A DNA stretch of 64,000 nt from Pseudoxanthomonas sangjuensis (GCF_010211755.1 NZ_PDWR01000009.1:49985-113984), one strand, 5' to 3'; counted from the stretch's first letter, positions 18,084-26,453 are shown. Notes: generated by a model from the letters alone, not told the origin. A program made the numbers and translations.

Positions 18084-18947
18084 TTACCGCGCGCCGAGCG
18101 CGACCAGCGCGATCGCGACCACCGCCAGCGCCAGGCCGATCCGGTTCCAGGCGCTGGTCTTCTCGCCGAACCCGACCGTGCCGACCAGCGTGCCCAGCGC
18201 GACCACGCCGATGTTCATCGTCGCGAACACCGTGGCCGGGCTGTGCGGCAACGCCTGGTGCGCGCGCACGTAGAAGAAGATGTTGGCGAAGTTCAGCGCG
18301 CCGAGCAGCAGGCCGCCGAACAGGCTGCGCACGGTGAGGCGGGTCTTCCCGCGCCAGGCGCGGACGGCCTGCAGCGCGGCCATCGCCGCGAACGCGAGCA
18401 CGAAGCTCGCCTGCAGCGCGGTCATCGACGCCGTGCCCGACAGCGCGATGCGCTTGAGCAGCACGTCGACGCAGGCATAGCCGGCGCAGGTCGCCAGCAG
18501 CCACGGCCACGCCCGCCGCCACGGCGCCACGCCCCGCTCGGCCGGCCGCGCCAGGATCCCGGCCAGCGCGACGATGCCGACGCACAGGCCGCCCAGCTTC
18601 CATCCGTTCAAGGCCTCGCCGAACAGCGCGAACGCCGCGGCCAGCGACAGCAGCAGCGACAGGCGCTGCGCCGCGTCGCTGCGGACGATGCCCGACAACG
18701 CGACCGCGCGCGCGAACACCAGGAAGATCGCCGGCAGCGCGACGGCCAGCGCCAGCAGTTCCGGCCACGGCGCGCCCGTTTCGCGCAGCGGCGCGAGGGC
18801 AGGGCGCAGCAGCAGCGCGCACAGGACCGCGGCGACCGCGTAGTTCCAGGTCACCGCCTGGGCGACGTCGATGCCGAGGCGCGCGGCGCGCTTCAGCAGC
18901 ACCGAGACGAGGACGCTGCAAAGGACGGCGAGGAAGAGAAAGGGCAT
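18084..18947 (-). CDS. EamA/DMT-family membrane transporter
   Basis: The product has 287 residues with about ten hydrophobic helices arranged as two repeated EamA halves (about 1-135 and 145-285), the drug/metabolite transporter fold. The recognisable elements are LSLAAAFALFGEALNGWKLG closing the first half and ATMNIGVVALGTLVGTVGFG in the second. The substrate (amino acid, nucleotide sugar or drug) cannot be inferred. It is transcribed toward the cytochrome gene with the shared terminator between them and sits 78 bases from the divergent hydrolase gene. Confidence 0.85.
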   Translation of the reverse strand: MPFLFLAVLCSVLVSVLLKRAARLGIDVAQAVTWNYAVAAVLCALLLRPALAPLRETGAPWPELLALAVALPAIFLVFARAVALSGIVRSDAAQRLSLLLSLAAAFALFGEALNGWKLGGLCVGIVALAGILARPAERGVAPWRRAWPWLLATCAGYACVDVLLKRIALSGTASMTALQASFVLAFAAMAALQAVRAWRGKTRLTVRSLFGGLLLGALNFANIFFYVRAHQALPHSPATVFATMNIGVVALGTLVGTVGFGEKTSAWNRIGLALAVVAIALVALGAR

Positions 18948-19025
18948 GCGGGAAACGGGGAAAGTGGAACGGTTCGGGCCGTGCGCGCGCGGCGGCGGCG
19001 CGAACCGCGCGGTTATCATGTTCGC

Positions 19026-19694
19026 ATGCCGAGCCCCGCTTTCCCCACCGAACCGACCACGCTGTCGCTGCCCGGCCCGGCCGGCGCGCTCGAGGCCGTG
19101 GTCGATCCGCCCGAGCCCGGCGTCGCCGCGCTTCCGGTCGTCGCCATCGTCTGCCATCCGCTGTCGACCGACGGCGGCACGATGCACAACAAGGTGGTGA
19201 CGATGGCCGCGCGGGCATTGCGCGAACTCGGCATCGCCACGGTGCGCTTCAACTTCCGCAGCGTCGGCGCGTCGCAGGGCGAATTCGACCACGGCGTCGG
19301 CGAACTCGACGACCTGCGCGCGGTCGCGGCGTGGGTGCGCGAACAGCGTCCGCACGCCGCGTTGTGGCTGGCCGGCTTCAGCTTCGGCTCGTACGTCGCC
19401 CTGCGCGGCGCGCGGGAACTCGGCGCCGACGCGGTGATCTCGATCGCGCCGCCGGTCGCCGGCCGCGGCTGGGATTTCGGCCGGATCGACTTGCCCGAAG
19501 TGCCGTGGCTGGTGGTGATGGGCGAGGCCGACGAGATCGTCGCGCCGCAGGCGGTGTTCGACTGGGTCGATGCGTTGCCGCGCAAGCCGGTGCTGGTGCG
19601 CATGCCCGACACCAGCCACTTCTTCCACCGCAAGCTGATCGACCTGCGCGCGGCGATCCAGGACAGCGTGCGCGGCTGGCTGCCGCACGCATGA
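19026..19694 (+). CDS. alpha/beta-hydrolase fold protein
   Basis: The product (222 aa) has the oxyanion stretch CHPLSTDGGTMHNKVV, the nucleophile elbow GFSFGS (S119) and a C-terminal catalytic histidine in DTSHFFHRK. This matches the small bacterial serine hydrolase group often annotated as alpha/beta hydrolase or KANL3/Tex30-like protein. The substrate is unknown. Its stop overlaps the zapE start as ATGA (19691-19694), so the two are translationally coupled, which may be its best functional clue. Confidence 0.82.
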   Translation: MPSPAFPTEPTTLSLPGPAGALEAVVDPPEPGVAALPVVAIVCHPLSTDGGTMHNKVVTMAARALRELGIATVRFNFRSVGASQGEFDHGVGELDDLRAVAAWVREQRPHAALWLAGFSFGSYVALRGARELGADAVISIAPPVAGRGWDFGRIDLPEVPWLVVMGEADEIVAPQAVFDWVDALPRKPVLVRMPDTSHFFHRKLIDLRAAIQDSVRGWLPHA

Positions 19695-20800
19695 ACGCCG
19701 CGCCGGAGAACGCCAGCGCGGCGCTGCCGTCGCGCCGCTACGCCGAGGGCGCGGCGCGCGGCGACTGGCGCGACGACCCGGCGCAACACCCGGCGCTGGC
19801 CGAGCTCGACCGCATCCACGCGGCGCTGCTCGATGCGCCGAAGGCCGGCTTCCTCGGCAAGCTGTTCGGCAAACCGACCGCACCCGTGCGCGGTTTGTAC
19901 TACTGGGGCGAAGTCGGCCGCGGCAAGACCTTCCTGGTCGACCTGTTCTACGAAGGCCTGCCGATCCAGGCCAAGTACCGCACCCATTTCCACCGCTTCA
20001 TGCGCAACGTGCACGAGCGCCTGCGCGCGCACGCCGGCGAGGCCGACCCGCTGGCGAAGATCGTTCGCGAGGCGCGCGGCCGGCTGCGCGTGCTGGTGCT
20101 CGACGAGTTCTTCGTCACCGACATCGGCGACGCGATGCTGCTGGCGCGCCTGCTGGAACGCCTGTTCGCCGAAGGCGTGACCCTGGTGACCACCTCGAAC
20201 ACCGCGCCGGAAAACCTGTACCGGGACGGCCTGCAGCGCGCTGGCTTCCTGCCGGCGATCGCGCTGCTGCAGCGGCACTGCACGGTGCTGCGCAGCGACG
20301 GGCAGGAGGATTACCGCCTGCGCGCGCTGACCCGTTCGCCGGTGTACCGCATCGCCGACGGCGACGGCGACGATACCTGGCTGGCGCAGCGCTGGAAGGA
20401 ACTGGCCGGCGGCGAGGACGCGCGCGCCGGCAACATCGAGATCGATTCGCGCAAGATCCCGGTGCGCGGCCGCGGCCACGGCATCGCCTGGTTCGACTTC
20501 GCCGCGCTGTGCGAAGGCCCGCGCGGCACCACCGACTACATCGAGATCTCGCGCGAGTTCGGCACCGTGCTGCTCGGCGGCATCCCGCGCTTCGACGCGA
20601 TGAACGAGGACGCCGCGCGCCGCTTCGTCAACTTCATCGACGAGGCTTACGACCGCCAGGTCAACCTGGTCTGCACCGCCGCCGCCGCGCCGCCGCTGCT
20701 GTACGCCGGCACGCGCCTGCAGGGCGCGTTCGAGCGCACCGCCTCGCGCCTGATCGAAATGCAGAGCGCCGAATACCTGGCCACGCCGCACCGCGCCTAG
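19691..20800 (+). CDS. zapE: cell division protein ZapE (AFG1-like ATPase)
   Basis: The product (369 aa) is an AAA-type ATPase of the AFG1/ZapE family that associates with the Z-ring under stress in E. coli. Walker A is GEVGRGKTFLVDLFYE and Walker B is LRVLVLDEFFVTDIGDAM. The family blocks FHRFMRNVHERL and LVTTSNTAPENLYRDGLQR are present. It overlaps the upstream hydrolase by four bases, and its TAG stop interlocks with the stop of the convergent esterase (20797-20800). Confidence 0.94.
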   Translation: MNAAPENASAALPSRRYAEGAARGDWRDDPAQHPALAELDRIHAALLDAPKAGFLGKLFGKPTAPVRGLYYWGEVGRGKTFLVDLFYEGLPIQAKYRTHFHRFMRNVHERLRAHAGEADPLAKIVREARGRLRVLVLDEFFVTDIGDAMLLARLLERLFAEGVTLVTTSNTAPENLYRDGLQRAGFLPAIALLQRHCTVLRSDGQEDYRLRALTRSPVYRIADGDGDDTWLAQRWKELAGGEDARAGNIEIDSRKIPVRGRGHGIAWFDFAALCEGPRGTTDYIEISREFGTVLLGGIPRFDAMNEDAARRFVNFIDEAYDRQVNLVCTAAAAPPLLYAGTRLQGAFERTASRLIEMQSAEYLATPHRA

Positions 20801-21726
20801 CGCCCGCGCACCCGCGCATCGACGTACCTGCCGACCGCGTTGGTGTATTCCGACGGCGCGCCGAGATCGCGGTTGATCTCCCCGTGGCCCATGTCCTCGG
20901 GCAGCAGCTGCATCGCGACGCCGAGCGTAGCCCCCTTGCGGGCGAACTTGCGGCCTTCGTCGCAAGGAGCGGTGGGGAAGCGGCGTTCGCTGGAACAGAC
21001 GATCAGCATCGGCAGCGCGGCGCGGCGCAACCGGTGCTGCGGCGACGCGGCGACCCAGTCTTTTTCGTCGTCGCCGAACGCGTTGCGATACAGCCGCGGC
21101 ACGCGCGGCAAACCCATCAGCGCCGGCACGTCGAGCGCGCCGCTGTCCAGCGACACCACGCCGCGCGCCGGCTGCGCCCCGGCGTCGGCGAGCATTCCCG
21201 GATCGGCGCCGAGCAGCGCGACCAGGTGCGCGCCGGCCGAGTGACCGACCAGCACGAACCGCTCCGCATCGACGTTCCATTCGGCCGCATGCTTCTGCGC
21301 CGCGGCGACCGCGCGCGCGACGTCGCGCGCCTGTTCCAGCGGCCTCGCGGCGGGCAGCATGCGGTAGTTGCCGGAAATCACCGCGTAACCCTTCGGCAAC
21401 CAGTACGCCAGCTTGTTCTCGATGCCGGGGTTGGTCTTGTCGCCGTTGGCCCAGCCGCCGCCGTGGACGTAGAACACGACCGGCGCGTGCTTCGCGTTGG
21501 CCGGCAGGTACACGTCGAAACGCTGCGCCGGATCCGCGCCGTAGGCGACGTTGCGGATCGCCACGGCCCCGGCCGGCACGGCGACCGGACGTTCGCGCCT
21601 GCTGGCCTCGCGCGCCTGCTGCAGACGCTCGCGCAGGCCGGATCCGGGCTGCGACGACGACGCGACCGGCACGGTCGCGGCGGACAGGCACAGACACAGC
21701 AGGCAGCGGCCAAGCATGGTGTTCAT
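20797..21726 (-). CDS. secreted alpha/beta-hydrolase (carboxylesterase-like)
   Basis: The product has 309 residues with an N-terminal signal peptide (MNTMLGRCLLCLCLSAATV), a lipase/esterase oxyanion motif YVHGGGWANGDK and a nucleophile elbow GHSAGAHL. The C-terminal histidine lies in EDMGHGEINRDLG. It resembles the BD-FAE/esterase group and probably acts in the periplasm or outside the cell; the substrate is unknown. Its last four bases overlap zapE tail-to-tail. The ATG at 21726 is chosen because the signal peptide starts there; the frame remains open farther upstream. Confidence 0.85.
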   Translation of the reverse strand: MNTMLGRCLLCLCLSAATVPVASSSQPGSGLRERLQQAREASRRERPVAVPAGAVAIRNVAYGADPAQRFDVYLPANAKHAPVVFYVHGGGWANGDKTNPGIENKLAYWLPKGYAVISGNYRMLPAARPLEQARDVARAVAAAQKHAAEWNVDAERFVLVGHSAGAHLVALLGADPGMLADAGAQPARGVVSLDSGALDVPALMGLPRVPRLYRNAFGDDEKDWVAASPQHRLRRAALPMLIVCSSERRFPTAPCDEGRKFARKGATLGVAMQLLPEDMGHGEINRDLGAPSEYTNAVGRYVDARVRGR

Positions 21727-21950
21727 GACGTTCTCCGGCGAGGGTTGCGGGCGGTTTCGCGCGCTTGGCAACGTCCGGCCTGCGCGCCGGGATGACGCCT
21801 CCGGCCGGTGCGGGCGATGGCATTGGGGGAAGAGACAGGAACCCTGGGCGGGCAGGGACCGAAACCGGGATTCCACTCGCGGCAGTCCTTTCCGCGCGCC
21901 ACCTCACCACATCTTCCGTTGACGCTGCCGCTCGACCCCACTATCTTGTG
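21727..21950. other. intergenic region between the esterase gene and the riboswitch
   Basis: No gene is supported. It must contain the divergent promoters for the esterase and for the riboswitch-nrdA transcript, but I could not pick convincing hexamers. Confidence 0.3.
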
Positions 21951-22212
21951 GCCGTCGGTTCCGTTGGCCGCAAGCCAACGGATCAAAAGGGAAGCCGGTC
22001 GAATGCCGGCGCTGCCCCGCAGCGGTAGGTGGAAACGAACCCGTCATTGGCACTGAGGCGACGCCTCGGGAAGCGACGGGCTAGGAAAAAGCGAGGAACG
22101 AGCGAAGAGAAGTGGGAAACGAGTAAGAGCGAAAGCATTGCCTTTGCGCTCACTCCTCACGCCTCTCCGCTCGTTCCTCGCTCCAAGTCCACGAGCCCGA
22201 AGACCTGCCGAC
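21951..22212 (+). ncRNA. cobalamin (adenosylcobalamin) riboswitch upstream of nrdA
   Basis: The recognisable conserved blocks in order are: a P2-type hairpin CCGTTGGCCGCAAGCCAACGG, GGGAAGCCGGTCGAATGCCGGCGC, the core CTGCCCCGCAGCGGTA, CACTGAGGCGACGCCTCGGGAAG, and the 3' signature AGCCCGAAGACCTGCCG. Outer bases GTCGGT (21954-21959) can pair with GCCGAC (22207-22212) to close P1. The variable peripheral region between GGGAAG and the 3' signature is about 110 bases long because a palindromic repeat occupies it (22091-22181). Cobalamin riboswitches ahead of B12-independent ribonucleotide reductases repress them when B12 is available. Confidence 0.9.
22091..22181. repeat. palindromic repeat element, copy B, inside the riboswitch
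   Basis: The outer arms 22091-22104 (GCGAGGAACGAGCG) and 22168-22181 are exact inverted copies. Inner parts match imperfectly. Sequence similarity to the copies at 3631-3710 and 24827-25341 (AACGAG..AGAGCGAA, CTCACTCCTC, CCTCTCCGCTC) places it in the same family. It lies wholly within the peripheral stem position of the cobalamin riboswitch, so the aptamer core is uninterrupted. Confidence 0.8.
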
Positions 22213-22406
22213 AGCCGCGCGCAGCACGCCGCGCGGTGCCGGCCGCAGGATCTCCGGGGGGAGATGGCTGGCGAAGCAGGGCCGGCCGCGATCCCGCGTT
22301 GCCGTCGCGCCCGTTGCGACGCCGCTTTCCCATCCTCCACGGCATCCCCGGCCCTCCACGGCCTGCGAGGGACGGCCGTCCGTGCGCCCGCATTTGGAGG
22401 AACGCC
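22213..22406 (+). promoter_or_regulatory. nrdA leader / riboswitch expression platform
   Basis: This is 194 bases of untranslated leader. It contains a small perfect hairpin at 22250-22265 (ATCTCC-GGGG-GGAGAT), two complementary GCCGGCC-type segments, and a strong ribosome-binding site TTGGAGG at 22394-22400, six bases before the nrdA ATG. No T-run terminator is visible, so translational control is more likely than termination. Confidence 0.45.
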
Positions 22407-24827
22407 ATGAGCCAGACCCTGCTTCAAGCCGGCACGGACGCCGTCGCCGCCGGCGAAGCCGCCCCGTCTTCGAACCACGCCCTGTTCGCGCTGACCCCGC
22501 CGCCGACCGCGACGGCGATGAGCGTGACCAAGCGCAACGGCGTCCGCGAGCCGGTCGACCTGAACAAGATCGTGCGCGCGGTGCAGCGCTGCTGCGACGG
22601 CCTGCACGCGGTCGACCCGATGCGCGTGGCCACGCGCACGATCTCCGGCCTGTACGACGGCGCGACCACGCGCGAGCTGGACGAACTGTCGATCCGCACC
22701 GCCGCGCTGCTGACCGGCGAGGAACCCGAGTACGGCCGGCTCGCCGCGCGCCTGCTCGCCAACTACATCGGCAAGGAAGTGGCCGGGCAGGAAATCCACG
22801 CGTTCTCGCAGTCGGTCGCGCGCGGCTTCGATGTCGGCCTGATCAACGACCGCCTGCTCGGCTTCGTCCAGGCCAACGCGCGCAAACTCAACGACGCGCT
22901 CGACCCGGCGCTCGACCTGCGCTTCGACTACTTCGGCCTGCGCACGCTGTACGACCGCTACCTGCTGCGCCACCCGCACACGCGCAAGGTCATCGAGACG
23001 CCGCAGCAATTCTTCCTGCGCATCGCCTGCGCGCTGAGCGGGGACGTGGCCGAAGCGCTGGCGCTGTACCGGTGCATGGGCGACCTCGACTACCTGCCAT
23101 CGTCGCCGACCTTGTTCAACGCCGGCACCCGCCACGAGCAACTGTCGTCGTGCTTCCTGCTCGATTCGCCGCAGGACTCGCTGGAATCGATCTACCAGCG
23201 CTACGGCGACATCGCCCAGCTGTCGAAGTTCAGCGGCGGCATCGGCGTCGGCTACAGCCGGGTGCGCTCGCGCGGCTCGCTGATCAAGTCCACCAACGGC
23301 CACAGCAACGGCATCGTGCCGTGGCTGAAAACGCTGGATTCGTCGGTCGCCGCGGTCAACCAGGGCGGCAAGCGCAAGGGCGCGGCCTGCGTCTACCTGG
23401 AAACCTGGCACGCCGACATCGAGGACTTCCTCGAGCTGCGCGACAACACCGGCGACGAGGCGCGGCGCACCCACAACCTCAACCTCGCCAACTGGGTGCC
23501 GGACCTGTTCATGAAGCGGGTCGAAGCCGACGCCGAATGGTCGCTGTTCGACCCGCGCGCGGCGCCGGAACTGGCCGACCTGTACGGCGAGGCGTTCGAA
23601 CGCGCCTACGAACAGGCCGAAGCGCAGGGCAGGGCGGCGAAAACGATCCCGGCGCGCAAGCTGTACGCGCGGATGATGCGCACGCTGGCCGAGACCGGCA
23701 ACGGCTGGATGACCTTCAAGGACAAGTGCAACCGCGCCGGCAACCAGACCGTGAAGGCCGGCAACGTGATCCACCTGTCGAACCTGTGTACCGAGATTCT
23801 CGAAGTGACCTCGGCCGAGGAAACCGCGGTCTGCAACCTCGGCTCGATCAACCTGGCCCGGCATATCGACGCGCACGGCGAATTCGACTTCGACAAGCTG
23901 GCCGAGACCGTGCGCCTGGCGGTGCGCCAGCTCGACCGCGTCATCGACCTGAACTTCTACCCGATCGAGACCGCGCGCCGCGGCAACCTGCGCTGGCGCC
24001 CGGTCGGCCTCGGCTGCATGGGCCTGCAGGACGTGTTCTTCAGGCTGCGCCTGCCGTTCGACGGCGAACCGGCGCGGGCGCTGTCGAGGAAGATCGCCGA
24101 AACGATCTACTACCACGCGCTGGAGACCTCGTGCGAACTGGCCGAAGAGCGCGGCCCGCACCCGTCGTTCGCCGACACCCGCGCGGCGGCCGGCGAATTG
24201 CAGTTCGACGCCTGGGGCGTGCAGCCGGACGACGATGGCCGCTGGGAAACCCTGCGCGACCGCATCGGCGAACACGGCCTGCGCAACTCGCTGCTGATCG
24301 CCATCGCGCCGACCGCGACGATCGCTTCCATCGCCGGCTGCTACGAATGCATCGAGCCGCAGGTCAGCAACCTGTTCAAGCGCGAGACGCTGTCCGGCGA
24401 TTTCCTGCAGGTCAACCGCTACCTGGTCGCGGAACTGAAGAAGCTCGGCCTGTGGACGCCGGAGATGCGCGACGCGATCAAGCTGGCCGACGGTTCGATC
24501 CAGGGCATCGCGGAGATCCCGGAAACGCTGCGGCAGATCTACCGCACCGCATGGGAGTTGCCGATGCGCTCGCTGATCGACATGGCCGCCGAGCGCGGCG
24601 CCTACATCGACCAGTCGGCGTCGCTGAACCTGTTCATGGAAAGCCCGAACATCGGCGCGCTGTCGTCGATGTACATGTACGCGTGGAAGCGCGGCATCAA
24701 GACCACGTACTACCTGCGCTCGCGGCCGGCGACCAGGATCGCGAAGACGACGGTGGCGGCGTATGCGCCGGCGCAGGCGGTGGCGTGTTCGCTGGAGAAT
24801 CCGGAGAGTTGCGAAGCCTGCCAGTAG
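22407..24827 (+). CDS. nrdA: ribonucleoside-diphosphate reductase, alpha subunit (class Ia)
   Basis: The large subunit (806 aa) of the aerobic, iron-tyrosyl-radical ribonucleotide reductase reduces NDPs to dNDPs with NrdB. An N-terminal ATP-cone (about 38-130, SVTKRNGVREPVDLNKIV) is followed by the ten-stranded barrel with the active-site cysteines: C249 (SSCFLL), the thiyl C461 in NLCTE with E463, and C476 (VCNLGSIN). The C-terminal redox pair is C802/C805 in SCEACQ. ATG 22407 with TTGGAGG upstream is clear. It lies behind a cobalamin riboswitch, so B12 should repress it. The nrdB gene follows after a 467-bp interruption carrying a four-helix-bundle gene on the opposite strand. Confidence 0.96.
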   Translation: MSQTLLQAGTDAVAAGEAAPSSNHALFALTPPPTATAMSVTKRNGVREPVDLNKIVRAVQRCCDGLHAVDPMRVATRTISGLYDGATTRELDELSIRTAALLTGEEPEYGRLAARLLANYIGKEVAGQEIHAFSQSVARGFDVGLINDRLLGFVQANARKLNDALDPALDLRFDYFGLRTLYDRYLLRHPHTRKVIETPQQFFLRIACALSGDVAEALALYRCMGDLDYLPSSPTLFNAGTRHEQLSSCFLLDSPQDSLESIYQRYGDIAQLSKFSGGIGVGYSRVRSRGSLIKSTNGHSNGIVPWLKTLDSSVAAVNQGGKRKGAACVYLETWHADIEDFLELRDNTGDEARRTHNLNLANWVPDLFMKRVEADAEWSLFDPRAAPELADLYGEAFERAYEQAEAQGRAAKTIPARKLYARMMRTLAETGNGWMTFKDKCNRAGNQTVKAGNVIHLSNLCTEILEVTSAEETAVCNLGSINLARHIDAHGEFDFDKLAETVRLAVRQLDRVIDLNFYPIETARRGNLRWRPVGLGCMGLQDVFFRLRLPFDGEPARALSRKIAETIYYHALETSCELAEERGPHPSFADTRAAAGELQFDAWGVQPDDDGRWETLRDRIGEHGLRNSLLIAIAPTATIASIAGCYECIEPQVSNLFKRETLSGDFLQVNRYLVAELKKLGLWTPEMRDAIKLADGSIQGIAEIPETLRQIYRTAWELPMRSLIDMAAERGAYIDQSASLNLFMESPNIGALSSMYMYAWKRGIKTTYYLRSRPATRIAKTTVAAYAPAQAVACSLENPESCEACQ

Positions 24828-25341
24828 GAGAGAGCGGAGAGGAGCGAGGAGTGCGCGAGAGCGAAACTCCTTACCATTCGGTTCTTTCCTTACGTCTCAG
24901 TACGGTCGGCATGCGGCTGATTTCGTCGATCAGCCGCATGGGCTCCATCAACGACCCGGACGGTAGCCAGGAGATGCGTTCACAAAGGGCTAGTTGCGTA
25001 CGGAGTTCGGACAGCGAGCCGTGGGCGATGGCAAGGAACTGGCTTCTCTCGCGCTTCGACTCCCGCGTCCAGCCTTCGGCGATGTTGCCCGCAACCGATA
25101 CCGCCGACCGAGTGATCTGCAGGCGGATCCCGTACCGCTCCTGCGCAGGCAAGCCGGCCGAACTCATGCAAACGAGTTCAGCCAGCCGAATCGCCTTCTT
25201 CCAGACAACCGTTTCCTGATAGTGCATGCGCTCCTCCTGCCCATCGAGTCTGCACAACCAAACCCCTTTCCCCCATCAGAAAATTCCCATTCCCATGTCC
25301 TCCAGCGCCCCGCTCACTCCTCGCTCCTCTCCGCTCACTCC
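24827..25341. mobile_element. palindrome-bounded cassette carrying a four-helix-bundle gene
   Basis: Terminal inverted repeats at 24827-24853 and 25315-25341 match at 26 of 27 positions (core AGCGGAGAGGAGCGAGGAGTG). Between them lies one minus-strand gene (24871-25227). The ends belong to the same family as the gene-free palindromes at 3631-3710 and 22091-22181, where only 19-60 bases of loop separate the arms. The cassette starts on the last base of the nrdA stop codon and its right end runs into the nrdB coding sequence. No transposase is encoded; mobility is inferred from the repeated, insertion-like distribution. Confidence 0.6.
24871..25227 (-). CDS. four-helix-bundle protein (23S rRNA intervening-sequence protein family)
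   Basis: The product (118 aa) belongs to the IVP/S23 four-helix-bundle family: it begins MHYQETVVWKKAIRLAELV and has the signature QITRSAVSVAGNIAEGW followed by a serine/arginine stretch and FLAIAHGSLSELRTQL. Members are found in 23S rRNA intervening sequences, and the fold is shared with Avd accessory proteins of diversity-generating retroelements; the biochemical role is poorly known. AGGAGGAG precedes the ATG at 25227. It is antisense to the flanking nrdA and nrdB and occupies the loop of the inverted-repeat element, which suggests it is that element's cargo or effector. No retroelement or rRNA sequence is nearby. Confidence 0.85.
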   Translation of the reverse strand: MHYQETVVWKKAIRLAELVCMSSAGLPAQERYGIRLQITRSAVSVAGNIAEGWTRESKRERSQFLAIAHGSLSELRTQLALCERISWLPSGSLMEPMRLIDEISRMPTVLRRKERTEW

Positions 25342-26341
25342 TCGTTTGCTCGATCCGGGCTTCGAACTGACCCTGCGCCCGATGCGCTACCCGCGGTTCT
25401 ACGAGATGTACCGCAACGCGATCCGCAACACCTGGACGGTCGACGAGATCGACTTCCAGATCGACAGCTCCGACCTGCACCACAAGATGTCGCCGGCCGA
25501 CCGCCACCTGATCCACCGCCTGGTCGCGTTCTTCGCTACCGGCGATTCGATCGTGTCGAACAACCTGGTGCTGAACCTGTACCAGCACCTCAACGCGCCC
25601 GAGGCGCGCATGTACCTGTCGCGGCAGCTGTACGAAGAGGCGCTGCACGTGCAGTTCTACCTCACGCTGCTGGACAACTACCTGCCCGACCCGGGCGAGC
25701 GCGCCAAGGCCTTCGCCGCGGTGGAGAACATTCCCTCGATCCGCAAGAAGGCCGAGTTCTGCTTCAAGTGGATCGATTCCCTGCAGGATCTGCGCCGCAT
25801 CGAGACCCGTGACCAGCGCATGCAGTTCCTGCTCAACCAGATCTGCTTCGCGGCGTGCATCGAGGGGCTGTTCTTCTTCGCCGCGTTCGCCTACGTCTAC
25901 TACTTCCGTTCGCGCGGGTTGCTGCCGGGGCTGGCCAGCGGCACCAACTGGGTGTTCCGCGACGAGAGCTGCCACATGGAATTCGCGTTCGAGTGCGTGC
26001 GCACCGTGCGCGCGGAAGAGCCGGACCTGTTCGACGAACGGATGAAGGCGCAGGTCTACCGGATGCTGGAGGAGGCGATCGACTGCGAACTGCAGTTCGC
26101 CGAGGACGTGCTGTCCGGCGGCGTCGCCGGCATCTCGACCCGCGACATGCGCCAGTACCTGCAGCACTGTGCCGACCAGCACTTCGCCAAGCTCGGCATG
26201 GAGAAACGCTACAACGTGCGCAACCCGCTGCCGTTCATGGAATTGCAGGACGTGCAGGAGCTGACCAACTTCTTCGAACGACGCGTCTCCGCCTACCAGG
26301 TCGGCGTGCAGGGCGAGGTCAGCTTCGACGTCGCTTTCTGA
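25295..26341 (+). CDS. nrdB: ribonucleoside-diphosphate reductase, beta subunit (class Ia)
   Basis: The small subunit (348 aa) houses the diiron-tyrosyl radical cofactor for NrdA. Metal ligands and radical are intact: E115, H118 and Y122 in EEALHVQFYLTLLDNY, and E/H in RDESCHMEFAFE. Conserved family sequence begins only at LLDPGFELTLRPMRYPRFYE (about residue 18). The preceding residues, PLTPRSSPLTPR, are encoded by the right inverted repeat of the adjacent element (25311-25345), so the N-terminus is element-derived. The ATG at 25295 lacks a clear ribosome-binding site; a start at 25226 is also open. Transcription may still come from the riboswitch promoter through the inserted cassette. Confidence 0.93.
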   Translation: MSSSAPLTPRSSPLTPRLLDPGFELTLRPMRYPRFYEMYRNAIRNTWTVDEIDFQIDSSDLHHKMSPADRHLIHRLVAFFATGDSIVSNNLVLNLYQHLNAPEARMYLSRQLYEEALHVQFYLTLLDNYLPDPGERAKAFAAVENIPSIRKKAEFCFKWIDSLQDLRRIETRDQRMQFLLNQICFAACIEGLFFFAAFAYVYYFRSRGLLPGLASGTNWVFRDESCHMEFAFECVRTVRAEEPDLFDERMKAQVYRMLEEAIDCELQFAEDVLSGGVAGISTRDMRQYLQHCADQHFAKLGMEKRYNVRNPLPFMELQDVQELTNFFERRVSAYQVGVQGEVSFDVAF

Positions 26342-26453
26342 ACCCCGGGCGGCGCCACGCCCGCGAACACGCCTTGCCCCGCCGTCGGCCGGCTGACGCG
26401 CGGGCGGCGGGTCGGCGACAATAGGCGTCCGATCTACGCCGCCGCACGCCCGC

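Noticed and set aside
22029..24827. Long in-frame upstream extension of nrdA (932-codon frame)
   Set aside because: The extension crosses the cobalamin riboswitch and the palindrome; the ATG at 22407 has a strong ribosome-binding site and the family N-terminus.
24871..25227. Part of a diversity-generating retroelement
   Set aside because: The fold is related to Avd, but no reverse transcriptase, template repeat or variable target gene occurs nearby.
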